The notes below the pieces were generated by a model. It worked only from the letters and a program-made list of their open reading frames with translations, ran no database searches and was not told the DNA's origin. Positions 33,347-46,150 of a DNA stretch of 64,000 bases are shown one piece after another (the first letter of the stretch is position 1; each line of letters opens with the position of its first letter). Source of the DNA: Isoetes taiwanensis (taxonomy: Eukaryota > Streptophyta > Lycopodiopsida > Isoetales > Isoetaceae); the NCBI GenBank assembly GCA_021234155.1, contig JAJEKV010000084.1:4677093-4741092 (forward strand). The letters run 5' to 3'. Made by a program: the position numbers and the translations under genes.

Positions 33347-34274
33347 ACCTAATCCGCCAAAGCAGACTATGGAGGAGGAGCCAAAGAAAGAGGAGGATTC
33401 GCCAAAGTAGTGATTTTCCTGCTCACAATTTCAACGGAACAAAGCCGGCGAAGACCTAACACTCTTTAAATCATCACAGCCAAGATAGTCATTCCTTTAT
33501 AGTTTGTTCGATGGGTGCTTACCTTGCTCATGATGACTTCTCCTTCAAGACGTGCTCATAGCCGTGATGCCTCAAATGCCGTGTCCTAAAAGAGGAACAG
33601 GGTTCAAAAATAGGGTCTTGGACCAGCCATATCTAAGACCGCTGCCAGCATCGGAGTTGGATCTGCCATAGCCAGAGCAAAGAAGCTACGTGTCAGCACA
33701 AGGACGCTTCAAACAAATTCCATCAAACAAATATTTATCAAACAAAAAATGACACTGAATTAGATATGAGTGAAGGTTCATCATTGACACGTTCTTAACT
33801 TATGCCCATCATCGTTACTAGTGAAGACTTTGTTTCCGTTCTTAGGGCCAGATTCGACTGTGGAAATTAGATGGGTATTGGTTGTGCATGAACCAATTTT
33901 ACCGTGCCACGTTCTAACTAACACTTATCTTCTGATTCCATTGCAACAGTTAGCAATTACCAAAACACTCCTCCTAAAATCAGAAACGCTGCCGCTTTAA
34001 CTCCAAAACACTCGCTTAACTGACAGGGATGATCCCCTGGCCTTTTGAAACTTGAATCAACTGCCATACAACTCTTGTCGTAGATTTCCTTGAAAACATG
34101 ATCTTAAACGCAGAGTTGTTGCCCTAAAAAAAGAGAGATGGAAGTTGAGATATTACAGAGAAGGGCCACTGCCGCATGTGGAATCTGGCCCTTAGAAGAC
34201 AAGAAATGATGAAAAACTCTTGGACATGCAAACCCATTATATAGAGCCTCTGCTACCGCCAGCAGCCGGGAGAG

Positions 34275-35271
34275 CCAGCTGCCCCTGCCAGGCCCAGAAC
34301 GCGCGACCTATTCCCATTTCCAGAGCGTCAAGGAAACATTCCGCTATGGCACAGGTGATCCGGCGATATTCTTAAGGTTTAGAGCTCAGCCCAGGTTTTG
34401 ATGCTTCAGGTTTTGAGCTCAGATGATCCAGCGATGCTTCAACTCATGCCATTGCTGATTCCTTCAAGCAAACTTTCGGCTATGGCGAAGGTTTCAGGCT
34501 TTAGGCTTTAGGCTACAGATGATGATTTTCCGTCAGATTTTGAGTATGATTCAAGCGTCCCAAGTGTTTTTCCGTCGGATTTTGAGCACGATTCAAGCTC
34601 CTGGATTCAGCTATGGCGATGCTTCACCGTGTAGGTAACTGGCCCAACCGAGAGGGCTACTAGAGGATGAAAAAGAATTTGTATTTCTTGGAGATAGAGA
34701 TTGGCCTTCACATCAAGGCAAGAGGTAAGGTTTAAGGTTTCTACTGACGAGATTACTATCAAGGTGGTTGGAGAGCACCCACATAAAAGGCAAAGGACTG
34801 CAGTTGAAAGCATTTCATATCAAAATCTCCAATTTGAGATGGTAGATCAAACTATCATAGCCGAGGAGCAGACCAATGAAGAGGTAAATGACGAGGCGCT
34901 CCCGGCTGCTGGCAGTAGCCAGCTGCCCCTGCCAGGCCCAGAACGCGCAACCTATTCCCATTTCCACAGCGTCAAGGAAAGATTCGGCTATGGCATAGGT
35001 GATCCGACGATATTCTTAAGGTTTGGAGCTCAGCCCAGGTTTTGATGCTTCAGGTTTTGAGCTCAGATGATCCAGCGATGCTTCAGCTCATGCCATTGCT
35101 GATTCCTTCAAGCAAACCTTCGGCTATGGCAAAGGTTTCAAGCTTTAGGCTACAGACGATGATTTTCTGTCAGATTCTGAGTATGATTCAAGCGTCCCAA
35201 GTATTTTTCCATCGAATTTTGAGCACGATTCAAGCTCCCGGATTCAGTTATGGCGATGCTTCACCGTGAGG
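34275..35271. repeat. Pair of ~350-bp direct repeats, right arm
   Basis: Mirror of the left-arm pair (about 34,275-34,632 and 34,919-35,271), flanking the EHPHKRQRT fragment. Confidence 0.75.
34701..35045 (+). pseudogene. Uncharacterised fragment with EHPHKRQRT, right arm
   Basis: Mirror of 10692-10907; the frame extends further (114 codons) because of indels in the adjoining repeat. Not recognised. Confidence 0.3.
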
Positions 35272-35607
35272 TAACTGGCCCAACCGGGGTCGTTCCAGAA
35301 TGCTCATCCATTTTTCATTCTTGGATAGAATGATCACCTTCATCATTGAACTACAAACAAAAACGCACACCAAATTTCCTTGACGTCATGCTAGAAGGAA
35401 CAAGATTCTAGAAGGAACAAGACGGCGCTTGAGAACCCCTCCTCCCCCAACGTGGCGTTCATCAAGCCCAAATTACCTTAGAGTGGTTGCCACATGGCAA
35501 TCAGCGATTGGATGATATCCAAGAATGTTGATCCACTTTCCTTGACGAAAATAAAATGTCCCTTTCTTATTTAACCAATCACAGCCGTAGAAAGGTTAGG
35601 TTTTCTG

Positions 35608-35615
35608 TAGGGTTT
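35608..35615 (+). promoter_or_regulatory. telo-box upstream of eS28, right arm
   Basis: TAGGGTTT, the reverse complement of AAACCCTA, 72 bp before the ATG at 35687. A site II-like AGCCCA lies at 35465-35470. Confidence 0.5.
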
Positions 35616-35686
35616 CCGGGTTGCTTGAGAGCTTTCTCTTGTAAAGATCCTGCTGCGGCCTCTGCAACCCAAAGTCTAGTACCGCC

Positions 35687-36065
35687 ATGGTATTCAATTC
35701 TCAATCTCCAAGTTTATGAAGATTAAATTATTTTCTGTATTGGCGCAGCGTTGTTGAGATCTTCTTTTTTGTTACAGGATCAACCTGTAAAGCTCGCCGT
35801 AGTGATGAAAGTAATCGGAAGAACTGGATCCCGAGGTCAGGTGACTCAAGTTCGTGTAAAGTTTCTGGATGACCAGAATCGTCTTATTATGAGAAACGTT
35901 AAGGGGCCGGTTCGGGAAGGTATATACATCTGCTCTTGCTTTGTTCCCTTTTCTTTTTGTGCAAATTATCTCAGATCTGTTTTTTGATGAAGTAAGCTTG
36001 CCTTTTGCGGTGGGGACATCCTTACCCTTCTTGAATCGGAAAGAGAAGCAAGAAGGCTTCGATGA
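35687..36065 (+). pseudogene. RPS28: eS28 copy with destroyed splice acceptor, right arm
   Basis: Exons would be 35687-35689, 35778-35919 and 36013-36065. Exon 2 keeps the canonical GRTGSRGQ motif that the left copy has lost, and exon 3 still encodes [16 protein letters not shown]. However, the second intron ends TTTTGCGGTG instead of TTTTTGCAG, so the AG acceptor is gone. The nearest upstream AG (GAAGTAAG, near 35,994) would shift the frame. Normal splicing to the C-terminal exon should fail, so I call it a pseudogene. The C-terminal residues it would lose are part of the conserved eS28 core. Confidence 0.75.
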
Positions 36066-36659
36066 AAACAGTTTTTTTTAAAGGATAGATTGTGAGTAAT
36101 CACATAATTTTCATGAGATTGTTCAGAGTTTTTTATATTATGAGATTTGCTAGTGTAGATTTTCCTAAATATGAGAGTATTAGGATGTCTCAAATGGTTG
36201 ATAAGAAGGGCGAAGAACCCTAGTGGTTGTGAGCAAGGTGGATAGATTTATTAGGTTTACAAAACAAATTTACTGCAGATGATGTGAACACTGATGATGC
36301 ATTTTAGAAGTTAGAATAGAAAAAATGAAGCTTTTCAAAGCCATCCACAGCTAAGTCATCTAACATGAATCCGTGGTTGGTATTCCTGCATTAGAAAAAA
36401 GGTTAACTATTCAGGCTGGAGGTCTCTAAAAGATATGTTTAAAGATTAAGCACTGCACTCTCTGATAAAAGGTCAGAGCTTGAAAAAATAGCTGCCCAAA
36501 TTTCAGAAGCGCAGCTAGCATCATGATGAAGCTTGCAGGTTTCTTAGACAGCAGCTGAAGTTTTTAACTATAAAAGTAATTTTGTTAGCTTTGTTGATGA
36601 TGAAGCCATGCACTATACAGCTAGAACGGGATTGTAAAAAAGTTTGCAGATGAATTTAG

Positions 36660-36927
36660 TTGTCTGAATTTATGAAAGAAGTTACAATGGCCATGGAAGA
36701 GGCAGAAGGAATATCTCTACCTAACTTTGTGCTTGTCGACGTGTTTAATCAACTGGTTAAGAAAAAGATTGAACTGCAACGAATCATTAATATTATATTA
36801 CAGCTCCATTTTCTTTCCTTCATTTCTGTTAAGAGATCTGCTTAAGAAATTAAGCATGGGATGCAGAAAAGTTAAACATAATTTGGTAAGACTAGAAACT
36901 GTCAGAGAGATCTGTGAGAGCATGTGA
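36660..36927 (+). pseudogene. Uncharacterised conserved fragment, right arm
   Basis: Mirror of 8681-8948 (SEFMKEVTMAMEEAEGISLP). The open part is nearly identical to the left copy. Confidence 0.35.
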
Positions 36928-36969
36928 TAAAACAAAAATAGTGCTCAAATAGGTTGGTCTAGGCTAGAA

Positions 36970-37850
36970 TGACCAAAGATAAAGGTACTGAGCATTCCTT
37001 GGCTGAGTTTATTTTGAGAGCATTATGAGTTTGTAACTTTGCTGAGCAAAACTGTTTGAGATTTCTTTTGTGTAAGTGAACGTGCATCTGGGCATTCTTT
37101 TTGATAGTTCCCAAGTTCTAAACAATTTCGTGGCATTAAATAGTTCCAAGTAAATAGCCGTAGGAATTAATTCAATTTACTTTTTAGGATTTATGTTGCA
37201 TGCTTAAGGTAAACATGCGCACCGATTCTTTTCGGTGGTTGATGTGATGGGTTTTGAGTGTCATCTCCCTTTCCAGTTTGAAAAACAAACGAGTTGTTGG
37301 AGAGTTTCATGTGTTTTTTAAGAGTTTGAACTACACTTACAAACCGTAGTTAGCAGTTAAGTTGGCCGTTACCTAATGCTAAAATAATGTGTAATGCCTT
37401 AGTCAAGGACCTAATAATACGTTATGTTTTTGCCAAAACACAATCAAATTTCAACAATTTAAAACATGATCCTCATTAATTTGATCATGTTGATTCTAAT
37501 TATGCAATCAAAACTTGCTAAAACTTCAATGTAACTTAGACCTTTGATCCGAAATATGTCCTTGCTTTTCACGAAAGTCTTGCAATAAAAAGAACACATG
37601 TACTAGCATTTCTAATACAAATTTCAGCAATTAAGCACCACTAAGATGTAGTGAATAAAATTACTGAATAAAATTTGGAATGTTACTTTGTCTTCAAACA
37701 AGTCACATTTTCTCACATTGACAAAGCAAACTTGAATACAAAAACTTAGTAGCATAAAGAAAGACAAATGTTCTCCTCTCCAAACTAAAAAACATCAAAG
37801 TTTGTCTTCCTGCATGATAGAATTGGAATATATAATGAGATGATGCTTGC
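36970..37850. other. AT-rich intergenic stretch, right arm
   Basis: Mirror of 7768-8640; nothing supportable. Confidence 0.4.
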
Positions 37851-38003
37851 CCAGAAGCGGTTGATTAACAATTATGACATGTTACCATTCAAATCCCGTT
37901 CCCATTCTAAAAATTGACAAAAAAATGAAGCATAAGCAACACAATACTTGGCTGGAAAAAAAAAATAGAAAGTAGGGAAAAGAGCATACCTCGGGCTAGC
38001 TAT

Positions 38004-38601
38004 ATGGCTACAAGTTATATTAGACCATCATGTTGCTCCGGATATAACCAACCCTGTGGCTCGAAAATGGATCGAAGAGATGGCTCCCTCCTCGCTCGCC
38101 ACAAACCGAGAGCGAACCTTATCGAGCAAATCGCTGCAAAAGAAAAAGTTTATTGCTTTAGCTTTTTGGATAAACACATAAATAAAATGGTCTTCCTGTG
38201 TCATATATTATGAGAACAAACAATTTTAAACATGATTGTATTGTTCATCTCTACTCAATGCATTCAAAGCAATTTGTCCCTCGCTCATCCACAATCCCCG
38301 TATCAAGAATCAAGAGTTTTTGGCGACCGGTACAAACCAGATGACATTGAACATATAGGCATTGTAGTTGGCGATGTGGGAAGGCACAAAGAACAATGTT
38401 CGTGATGCTCTCATATGCAGTGTTGAGGACACCCAGCAACTCCAGTTCCTAGAGTTTGTTTTGAAGTGGATAAACTATGACCCCTCGATGATGTCTGCTA
38501 GGAAGGGAACAAGGCGGCCACAGGAAAGAATGTTCCTACAAGCGCAAAGGGCTTTGGATGGATCCTGCTGTCCTATGAGTCTTTGCCCCTATCAGGTATA
38601 A
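38004..38601 (+). pseudogene. Uncharacterised exon set, right arm
   Basis: Mirror of 7035-7767. The MWEGTKNNVRDALICSVEDT...EFVLKWINYDPSMM frame is retained at 38368-38601, while the upstream part has extra indels relative to the left arm. Lies about 190 bp before the methyltransferase-like start. Confidence 0.35.
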
Positions 38602-38789
38602 AAGGAAACATGGATATTTTTATAGGGTTTTCTACACGTAGGAAAGGGCTATCAAACGATAAGAAGCCTCTAACCATAACTTTAAAGGCTAAATGAAATG
38701 AAAAAATGCCCTCAAGAGTGGACACCAATTGCTAAGGGCAACTGCAAAAAAAAAGTGTGAAACCCTTAGCTGCACTTGGAGAACTGTCA

Positions 38790-41498
38790 ATGGCAAGAAC
38801 CCCAGATGCACAACCCGCTACTAGGATTGAGCCATCTGCCGTCGTTAACCCTATCCAACCCCTAGCTATCAAAGCCCCTGATCTCTCTGAGAAGGCACCT
38901 GCTAGGAAATTATCCACTTTTAAGATTAAACTACGAGCGCTAAATACTGATGACAGTGGCTAGCCCTCCAGTTCCCAAATTCCTCTTTTTGTGAATGCTC
39001 CTTCTACCTCCAATGCCCTCGCATGGTCCAATGCACCCCGCATCACTTCTGATTTGAGGTTCAATCCCGAGGAAGAAAAGAATATGGCTCAGCAAACTGC
39101 TCTCAAACGAAGCAGTTCAAACGGTTTTATCCCATGGGTTTGAATTGGTTTATGAAAGTATCGATATTTGATTGTTTACTAGCTCCGGGTAATCTAATGC
39201 ACAAAATGCGCTCCAATGACCATATGCAAACATTGGTTAAGAGCTTCCACAGTTACCTTACAGAAGTGCTGATACCTGCTGACGTGGTGCCGTTTGACCC
39301 CATTACCAGGTAATTCTTTTGGAAGAGTCTCTTGAATGCAATTAATTGTAGAGTACTTAAATAGATTTTATTTTTCAGAAAGAAGGTCACCTGAAGCACG
39401 CCTAAGGATTTGCAAGGGAAAAAATCCTTTATAATATCTGGTAATCACAGCATTTGTGCTGCACAGTTACTTTGTGGAAGTGGTTGGTTGCAGCAACAAC
39501 TAGAAATTGCTAAAGCATATATGAAAAGAAGAACAAGAGTGCTTAACGGGAACTTGACTAGCAAGGAATACATCGAGTTAAGCATTCAATGTAACGAATT
39601 GATAGCGAATACAATATATAAAGAATCACTCATAGAAAAGTTCCAGCAAATATGGCATCAACATAAGGCATATGATTGTCCTGCTCAACACTGCAACGAC
39701 CTTGACATGGAAGGTATGAGTTGATTTTTAGGTCGTAAAGATCGCGGTGGCGATCTTAATAACCCCTTCTTTATAGGATTTTGTTATGATAGCAACCACT
39801 ACTCTGAAGGTAAAAAAATTGAAGGATGAAAAATTGTTCATTTTTTTGAAGGAGAGAGTTTGGAAGAAATTGATGGAAGTGGTTACAAGATGGGTTGGTA
39901 AGAAGTTGTGTGATGATCATGGTGGGCCTCCTGAAAGAGCAAACAAAGATTTTTTCTGCAAGATATGGCTTAGGTACCTCCGAGGCATGTCTAATACGAA
40001 ACTCTCCCAACTGGTTGACTAAATTCTAGAATGCAAGACCTTCATGAAAGTGCAGCCTGGATATTCCGGCAGGTTTGATTGCAAACAAAGAGCACTTGAT
40101 ACCAGAACTTCAACGTTTACTGCGGAGAGAAATTTTGTTCTATGCCAGTAGTGTGGTCAAAAAAGAATATACATTCTTTGAAGATCTGCTTGTGGATTTT
40201 CCAGATTCCACCGAGCAGAGAATATTAGATATTGCCCACACGAACACAGAATACGCGAAGGCCAATTGGAACAAAGATCATGTGCTGGGTAACTCATCCA
40301 TTTGTTTTCTAGAACCCATCAGAGATATACTGAAATCAGAAGAGACCAAGAAAAGAAAGGAGAAAAATAATGTTGTTCATACTTCATGTTATCACAAAAG
40401 ATGGCATTCCAATGCCTGCCTCTGTTTCGGAGAATATAACCCTGGTGTTTATTGATATTTATGGCTTCACAAAAGTATGGGATTTCAAGAAATACATGGA
40501 ACCATTTACGAGGATAGCAAGCATGACAAAAGCTAAGGTCTATTCTTTGGTTATCCTAATGCGTTCTGTGAACTTTCCAAACAGTTTGTACAGTCAGAAT
40601 CAAATCCAACGCGGTTCATATATTTCTTTGGGCACTTATGATGAACGGATGTGTGAGCAAGAGAAAAGAGAAAGAATATCAATATTACATTAGCCACATG
40701 TGCATCAACAGGAGTGAGGCACGTGTTATGCCAGTGCAACCAGAGTTAGAACTTCGTCTCAACCAGGTGAATAATGCTCCGAAGAGCACTCCCCTGCTGC
40801 CAATGCCTCTCACTGGAAAGGAGGATTAAGATGCAAAAATAAAAAAGAAATATCAGACGTAATTCACAGGCAAGCCGAGATACAGTTGGGCTGCAATGGA
40901 TGGTGACCATGTCTTTTAATGCCAGTTGAAGACATCATAAGCATATCACATTATTGATCAGCTGGTGCCTAAATATGGTTGTGTCCTGGATTTCTTCTTA
41001 GCCGGTACAGCTTCGCATGTAATGCTCATGCAAGGAAAGCGAAGTGTGGCATTCATAACGGATGTCAAAATATACCATTTCTTGCGATCTTTCTTGGAAA
41101 CACTAGACAAAATACCAAACCAGTCAACTGGTATTTCGGAGGAAGAGAAAGCAGAGGACAAGAATGTAGACCAGGGGGACAATTCTATGCCCAATCTCAA
41201 GATTGCCCAAGGCACAAACTTATCCAACCTGAATGATATTGTAACAAGCTGGACGAGGAGAGCTATGAGGAAAGGATGCAGGAGATAAAGAGACTTTTGG
41301 AGTCCACCCAGAAAGGTATTGACGCCTTGGAACCTACATTCCAAAAGCTAGACCGTATAAATCAATATTTTGAGCGGGCTATGGCTGTTATAAGCGTGTA
41401 AAAATACATTTCAAGATTTGGGTAGCTTAATTTACAAGGAACAAGACGAGATGGAGACAACTGGAACACAGAAGCACTCTATTTCATGTAAAAAATAA
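38790..41498 (+). pseudogene. Degenerate ParB-like / N4-N6 amino-methyltransferase-like gene, right arm
   Basis: Starts MARTPDAQPAT at 38790. In order: N-terminal Pro/Ala-rich region with LSEKAPARKLSTFKIKLRAL; ParB-like region SGNHSICAAQLL (39,437-39,472); KKLMEVVTRWVGKKLCDDHG; motif IV-like LVFIDIYGFTKVWD (about 40,440-40,490); motif I-like VLDFFLAGTASHVM and GKRSVAFI (40,980-41,060); coiled-coil tail ending SISCKK and TAA at 41496-41498. Private frameshifts differ from the left arm, but the DIYG form of the catalytic motif is common to both. At least some catalytic loss therefore predates the duplication, or the domain never used DPPY. Confidence 0.45.
39738..39757. repeat. Short palindrome, right-arm intron
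   Basis: AAGATCGCGGTGGCGATCTT, mirror of 5874-5893. Confidence 0.6.
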
Positions 41499-41855
41499 AA
41501 AATATTTCATCCTACGAGTTCTCAGATGAGCTAGAACGGGAATTACTTGGAGACACTGAAGTGCTTCACATAGCCGAAAATGTGCAGAAGTTGCCCAGGC
41601 CGTGGAAGTGGATGTACCCAATGTGACGGGCTATTAAGAGATGGACACTTCACAGGCTATAGAGATTGTGAGAAGCATGTTCGGTGTATGGCTAATGAAC
41701 TCAGTGTGATACCTGAATCTGTATCAGAAACTCAGTGATTTTATTGCTCAGGCGATGTCTTGTCAATTTTATGACAAATGATGAATAGAAATTATGTGTT
41801 CGCTTGACAATGTTTTTAAGTCTTTTATTGATTACATCCTTTACTTATTGCCGAG

Positions 41856-41875
41856 AAGATCGCCACGGTGATCTT
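41856..41875. repeat. Short palindrome, right arm 3' flank
   Basis: AAGATCGCCACGGTGATCTT, mirror of 3759-3778. A related half (CCGTGGCGATCTTC) follows near 42,004. Confidence 0.6.
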
Positions 41876-42609
41876 ATCCAGCATATTGTGCTTATACATG
41901 ATGTTACATCTTAGTGTTTCAAATATTAAGTGTAAGGATTGTCATTCTGTAAATTCCATTTGCAGTTCGCCAAATGACTAATCAATTGCTGGAAAGTTTT
42001 GCCGTGGCGATCTTCATAATTATTTTAATGTCTTTTTTTTTATCATCCTTTACTCAAAAAAGAGCTCGAAAAGATCCCCTTGATGACCCAATCCAAATCT
42101 TATATTATGACGCTTTAGTGCAAGCATGTAATGGACCACGCCCTAAAATAGACGGCCCAGATTTTGAGTTAAAGGTTTAATGGTCCAGATGCCTACAAGT
42201 TTCTTTTGTTCTTCTCTCTCTATCGATTTATGGCTTGAGGTTTTTTTCACCTTCAGACTAGCAGCGGGCTTCTAGCAATGAGTTCTCTAGCACTCGGCTA
42301 TGGCTATCAGTGCCTGCAATTTAGGGAGCTCTGTGAGCTCTGGAGCCTACGCCTAAGCCCCATAACAACCGTGGTCTATGTACAATTGCTCAGGCACAAG
42401 CCACAAGCAGATTAAGAAAGATTTCCAGTTGAGAGTCTATTCACAATTTATAATTACATTTCAGATTACACAATTGAGAAAACACATTGATAATTACACA
42501 ATTGTTATTTGCACAGGTGTAAGTGAGCCAAATAAATTAATTTTTTCATTACTTATTGAGTACAAAGAAGCTCGGAGCATGGCTCATACAAAACTGTAAT
42601 TCACAAACA

Positions 42610-43260
42610 AGTCAAAGGGACTATCTACCCTGTGTAGGAACAACTGCTTGTATATTCATCTCGCCTTCTACAATTAATGCCTCCATTAGATGATCCCTCC
42701 GTGACTTGGCATAGGCATCAGTGAACCAACTGGGTGTCATCTGCATGGTGCACAAGTATTAGAGGACTATACCAACAAATAACTAATAGGAAAATAACAT
42801 GTTCTACTTACAAAAATGGAGCTTGGTCGCGGCATCAACCACGGCATCTATGAATTTGTGCATGTAAGCCACAATGTACATGCAAGGGTTGCTGGTACTA
42901 GTTTCTGGCATTTTAGGACGTAACACGAGCATCAAAGTTCTTCCTACCATGGTTTAAGCTGTTGGATCCGAGCATCATGTTATTGATCACAAGCTTATGA
43001 AACCTGCAAAATTGCAATGTGAGAATAAATCAAGCATAAGAAATTGCAATATGAGAATAATCAAATCATAAAACTAAAACAGAAACTCATACTTACTTCT
43101 GGACCACTTTAGCATCGGGTACATAGCCTTTGACAGAGAGAGAGGATCTCAGATACTTGGGGCTAGCTATAGATGGACAAGAGCTTTTCACCGACCAGCA
43201 AGCACAAGTATTGCCAATGCCACATTTGGGCCTTGCGTAATTGAACAAATATGTATTGGC
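42610..43260 (-). pseudogene. Ulp1-type protease remnant of element 2
   Basis: The minus-strand stretch near 42,830-42,950 reads LRPKMPETSTSNPCMYIVAY, aligning with EIRPEVPQQGDLASCGLYVMAY of element 1 (catalytic Cys kept, following Gly lost). The catalytic-His region is recognisable but frameshifted at about 43,190-43,250. Confidence 0.5.
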
Positions 43261-43855
43261 ATCTTGCAATCAAAATGCCATCCAGCCCTTCCTTTATGTT
43301 AGTGTTCTCGCATCCGCCCCTTGTTCTTGAGGGAATTCACAAAATTCTGAAGGTGTCCTGGCCGAACCAGAAAAACTTGTGTTTCCAATCGATGGAAGAT
43401 CGCTACAAAGGTACCGCACACAAATCCGTAATACATATTAATACATAAGATGAGTGACTTAGGGAATGAAATAACATAAATATGTTGAAATGCTAGCCTA
43501 CCTCCCATAGACATCTACCATCTTAGAGGTCAAGTCCAAATTTCCAAAAGAACTCGCCAACATCACTTTGAAAGATAGAGGGTGCAGCTTAGGAGGACAA
43601 ATCCCCTATAAGGAGTGAATGGAACCAACCTTTTCACCGGTTCACTAAACTCGCATAAGGAAACAATAGCATTAGCAAAAGAATATATCTATTGTAATCA
43701 ATTGTATATTACTCACCTTGTAAATTCATCACCGCTTCAAAGATCTTCTCGTGGACTGCTGCACCTTATTTGTTATCACATCAATATTTGCTTGTAGATC
43801 CTCATCCTCTTCCTCTTCCTGCCCCGACTCGTAAGGATCGTGGATCAGCTTTCCT

Positions 43856-44517
43856 TCACGGCCTGTGATCGTGTCCTATGTACAAAAAAAAAATGTGGTT
43901 AATTATCATAAATCTGAGATGTTTAACAAAAATTAGTTCATCTTGGACATACCTCTTTCTAGGTGGTGGTGGCACTTTTTGCCCGAGATTTTCTTTTCTG
44001 AGGACATTTTTTTTTGTTGCCGGAGATTTTGCCTGCTTTTTTCCTCTTGGAGTGCCATCACCAAAGATTCTTTTGCCTCCTCTTTGGAGTGGACTCAACT
44101 ACCAACTCAACTTCCTCTTCCCTGGTATCTCCCGATAAAATCTGATCTGATTCCTTTGTAGCTTTTTTCTCATAACAGTCCGTAATCGAGACCTCGCAGA
44201 TGATGCCGAGACGTAGTTTAATCTTTCTTAGCTTCTCCAATTACTAATTTAGCACTTGGTGATGAAGGAGTTTCTGTTGCAGCAGCCATTGAAGGGTCTG
44301 CACCTGCAACTGCTTTAGCTTTCTCAAGTGCCATCCTCTTAATTTCCTCAACTTCACTTTGCCATGTTCGAGGAGGCACCGCTGCGTATGGTTCTATTAC
44401 CGCATCAGAAATGTCATTGGTGATCCGAGCTGAAGGTTGAGGGTCTACGATTCGGGCCCGCTTATTATGCTCAAGAAAAATCAGAAGAGAGAGTCGATGC
44501 AGATGGCTCAAGAACAT
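43856..44517 (-). pseudogene. Basic linker exons of element 2
   Basis: Three short minus-strand frames rich in Lys/Arg (for example GGKRIFGDGTPRGKKQAKSP and EVEEIKRMALEKAKAVAG) occupy the place of the EETKV/KRK linker in element 1. They probably carry nuclear localisation signals. Not otherwise recognised. Confidence 0.4.
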
Positions 44518-44629
44518 CAGCCATTAAAGCTGCTTCTGGGATAGGAACAGCCTCATCTGCAAACAAACAAATGATCTAAATTTCAATAGACATAAAAGAA
44601 CATGAAAACAGAACTAATGAGAAATATCC

Positions 44630-45070
44630 GGGTACATTCTCGCCAAGCATGTACATTTCATGTACATAAAATGTACCAAATGTAATGTGAACTACATTTA
44701 ACTATAGCCAAATGTACATGTACATGTCCCTCAATGTACATAGAGGTACATCAATGTACCCAGATGTACCCAGATGTACCCAGGTATCAAGTTAGGGAAT
44801 GTAGATCTATGCCCAAAAAAAAGCACATATATGTAAAAAATGCACATACTTATGAATCCATCTACAGATGCACTCTAAAGATAAATGCATGTACATCTAT
44901 TTGCGTGATGTAGACTCCATTAGAGACATGTACAACCGATACAACCGCAGTCCAAGCTCAAAAATAAAAGCATCAATAAACAAGCAAATATATGCCTATG
45001 TACCTCTCAAGCATACGATGTACACTAAAAGTTATACATGTACAAGGAATAGCAATGCACTGAAAGCCAT
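44630..45070. repeat. GTACA-rich cluster of element 2
   Basis: Dense TGTACAT and TGTACC motifs, including a CAGATGTACC tandem near 44,760-44,785. Same relative location as 24,170-24,400 in element 1. Confidence 0.6.
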
Positions 45071-45134
45071 ACATGTAGAACTATGCAGATTACAATAACA
45101 AATATGAATTAAGAGAAATGTAAGTTTAAATTAG

Positions 45135-46150
45135 TTGAGAGCAATGCATACCTTTCACAGCAGGGAAACCAAGCTGAATTCAATGCCCTCATCCCGTGAT
45201 GCAACCTTTTATGCAATTGCCTTTTCATGGACCGTGGATAACACAAGCGTAAGAGGCAATAAGCATCTCTCGCATGGAGCTAGCAGCAACAAACCAGCTT
45301 TTGCCAAAGCCTTGGCCACAACAGTACATGAACCTAATGTGATGAACTGCTTCTATAGAAGTAGCTCCTACTGTGGTGGGGCCTCGCACGAACAATAGGT
45401 CCTGCTCTCCCCATGAAATCCAAAATTTGTGAATGCCTTTGCTGAACCAATTCAATGCAATTAAGTTTTTCCTTTGCTTGTTCAATTGAGATTTCATGCC
45501 TTTCAATTTCTTTTTAGTTGCTTCCCTCGCAAAACCAATGTCTAGCTTAGAAGAGTGCTGCTCTTTATCATGTCTACTCATAACCAAGTCTTCCAACTTG
45601 TACTTCAACACCAAGATAACTTGATTTCCAAAGCAGATCCCGGGACAATTTGTCAAATTCCCTGTTTTGTCTCATCTATTTTCTCGCAGATCTGGCTGCA
45701 GATCTTCGAATAGCATATCCTTTCTACCCTCAATCCGCTTGATGACCTTCAATGCATCCCTCCTTTTTTCTTCCAAAGGCTTCTAATTCATTCAATAGGT
45801 TAGTTTTCCCTCCAACCCATGCTTAAGTAACTGCTTTATTGTGTCAACATCTGATCTAGAATAACCTGTGGCTCTAATATTCTCACCGCAATACAATGTC
45901 CTGCTTTGATAGTTGAGGATTTACCCGCTGTAGGGTCCTCTCAGAACGCCCGAAATGAGGGTTTTGGCAAGATCTTTGGCGGTCCTAGCCACGCCCATCC
46001 AATCAACAAGCCGCCCCTTCAAGTGAAGAGCAAATGCTCGCAAAATAGGTAGAAATATAATGGTTTGTAACCCTGCTTCTTGCCATAAACCAATTCATAA
46101 TATTAAAAAATCATCTTTCCATGCGCTTCGATTCTCCCTTCCTTGAATCC
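45135..46150 (-). pseudogene. RING/coiled-coil gene remnant of element 2
   Basis: A minus-strand frame near 46,000 reads LHLKGRLVDWMGVARTAK, aligning with LHLKGAEVDWEDVKAWAR of element 1. The coiled-coil part (45,400-45,660) and a frameshifted Cys cluster (YCCGQGFGK, LLLLAPCERC) follow. Several stops and frameshifts. Confidence 0.5.

Larger units (their letters stand above)
27821..42430. repeat. Right arm of the ~14.6-kb inverted duplication
   Basis: Reverse complement of the left arm, 14,610 bp. Outer homology stops abruptly after TTTCCAGTT (42430), where the left arm continues into the 600-bp tandem repeat while the right side continues into a truncated DNA transposon. It lacks the 10-kb insertion and therefore preserves the empty target site in its MITE. 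Confidence 0.93.

Noticed and set aside
3216-42430. Palindrome as a sequencing or assembly artefact
   Set aside because: Arms differ by many substitutions and indels, have private coding lesions, and one holds a 10-kb insertion with target duplication; a chimeric read would give near-identical arms. Long-read confirmation is still desirable.
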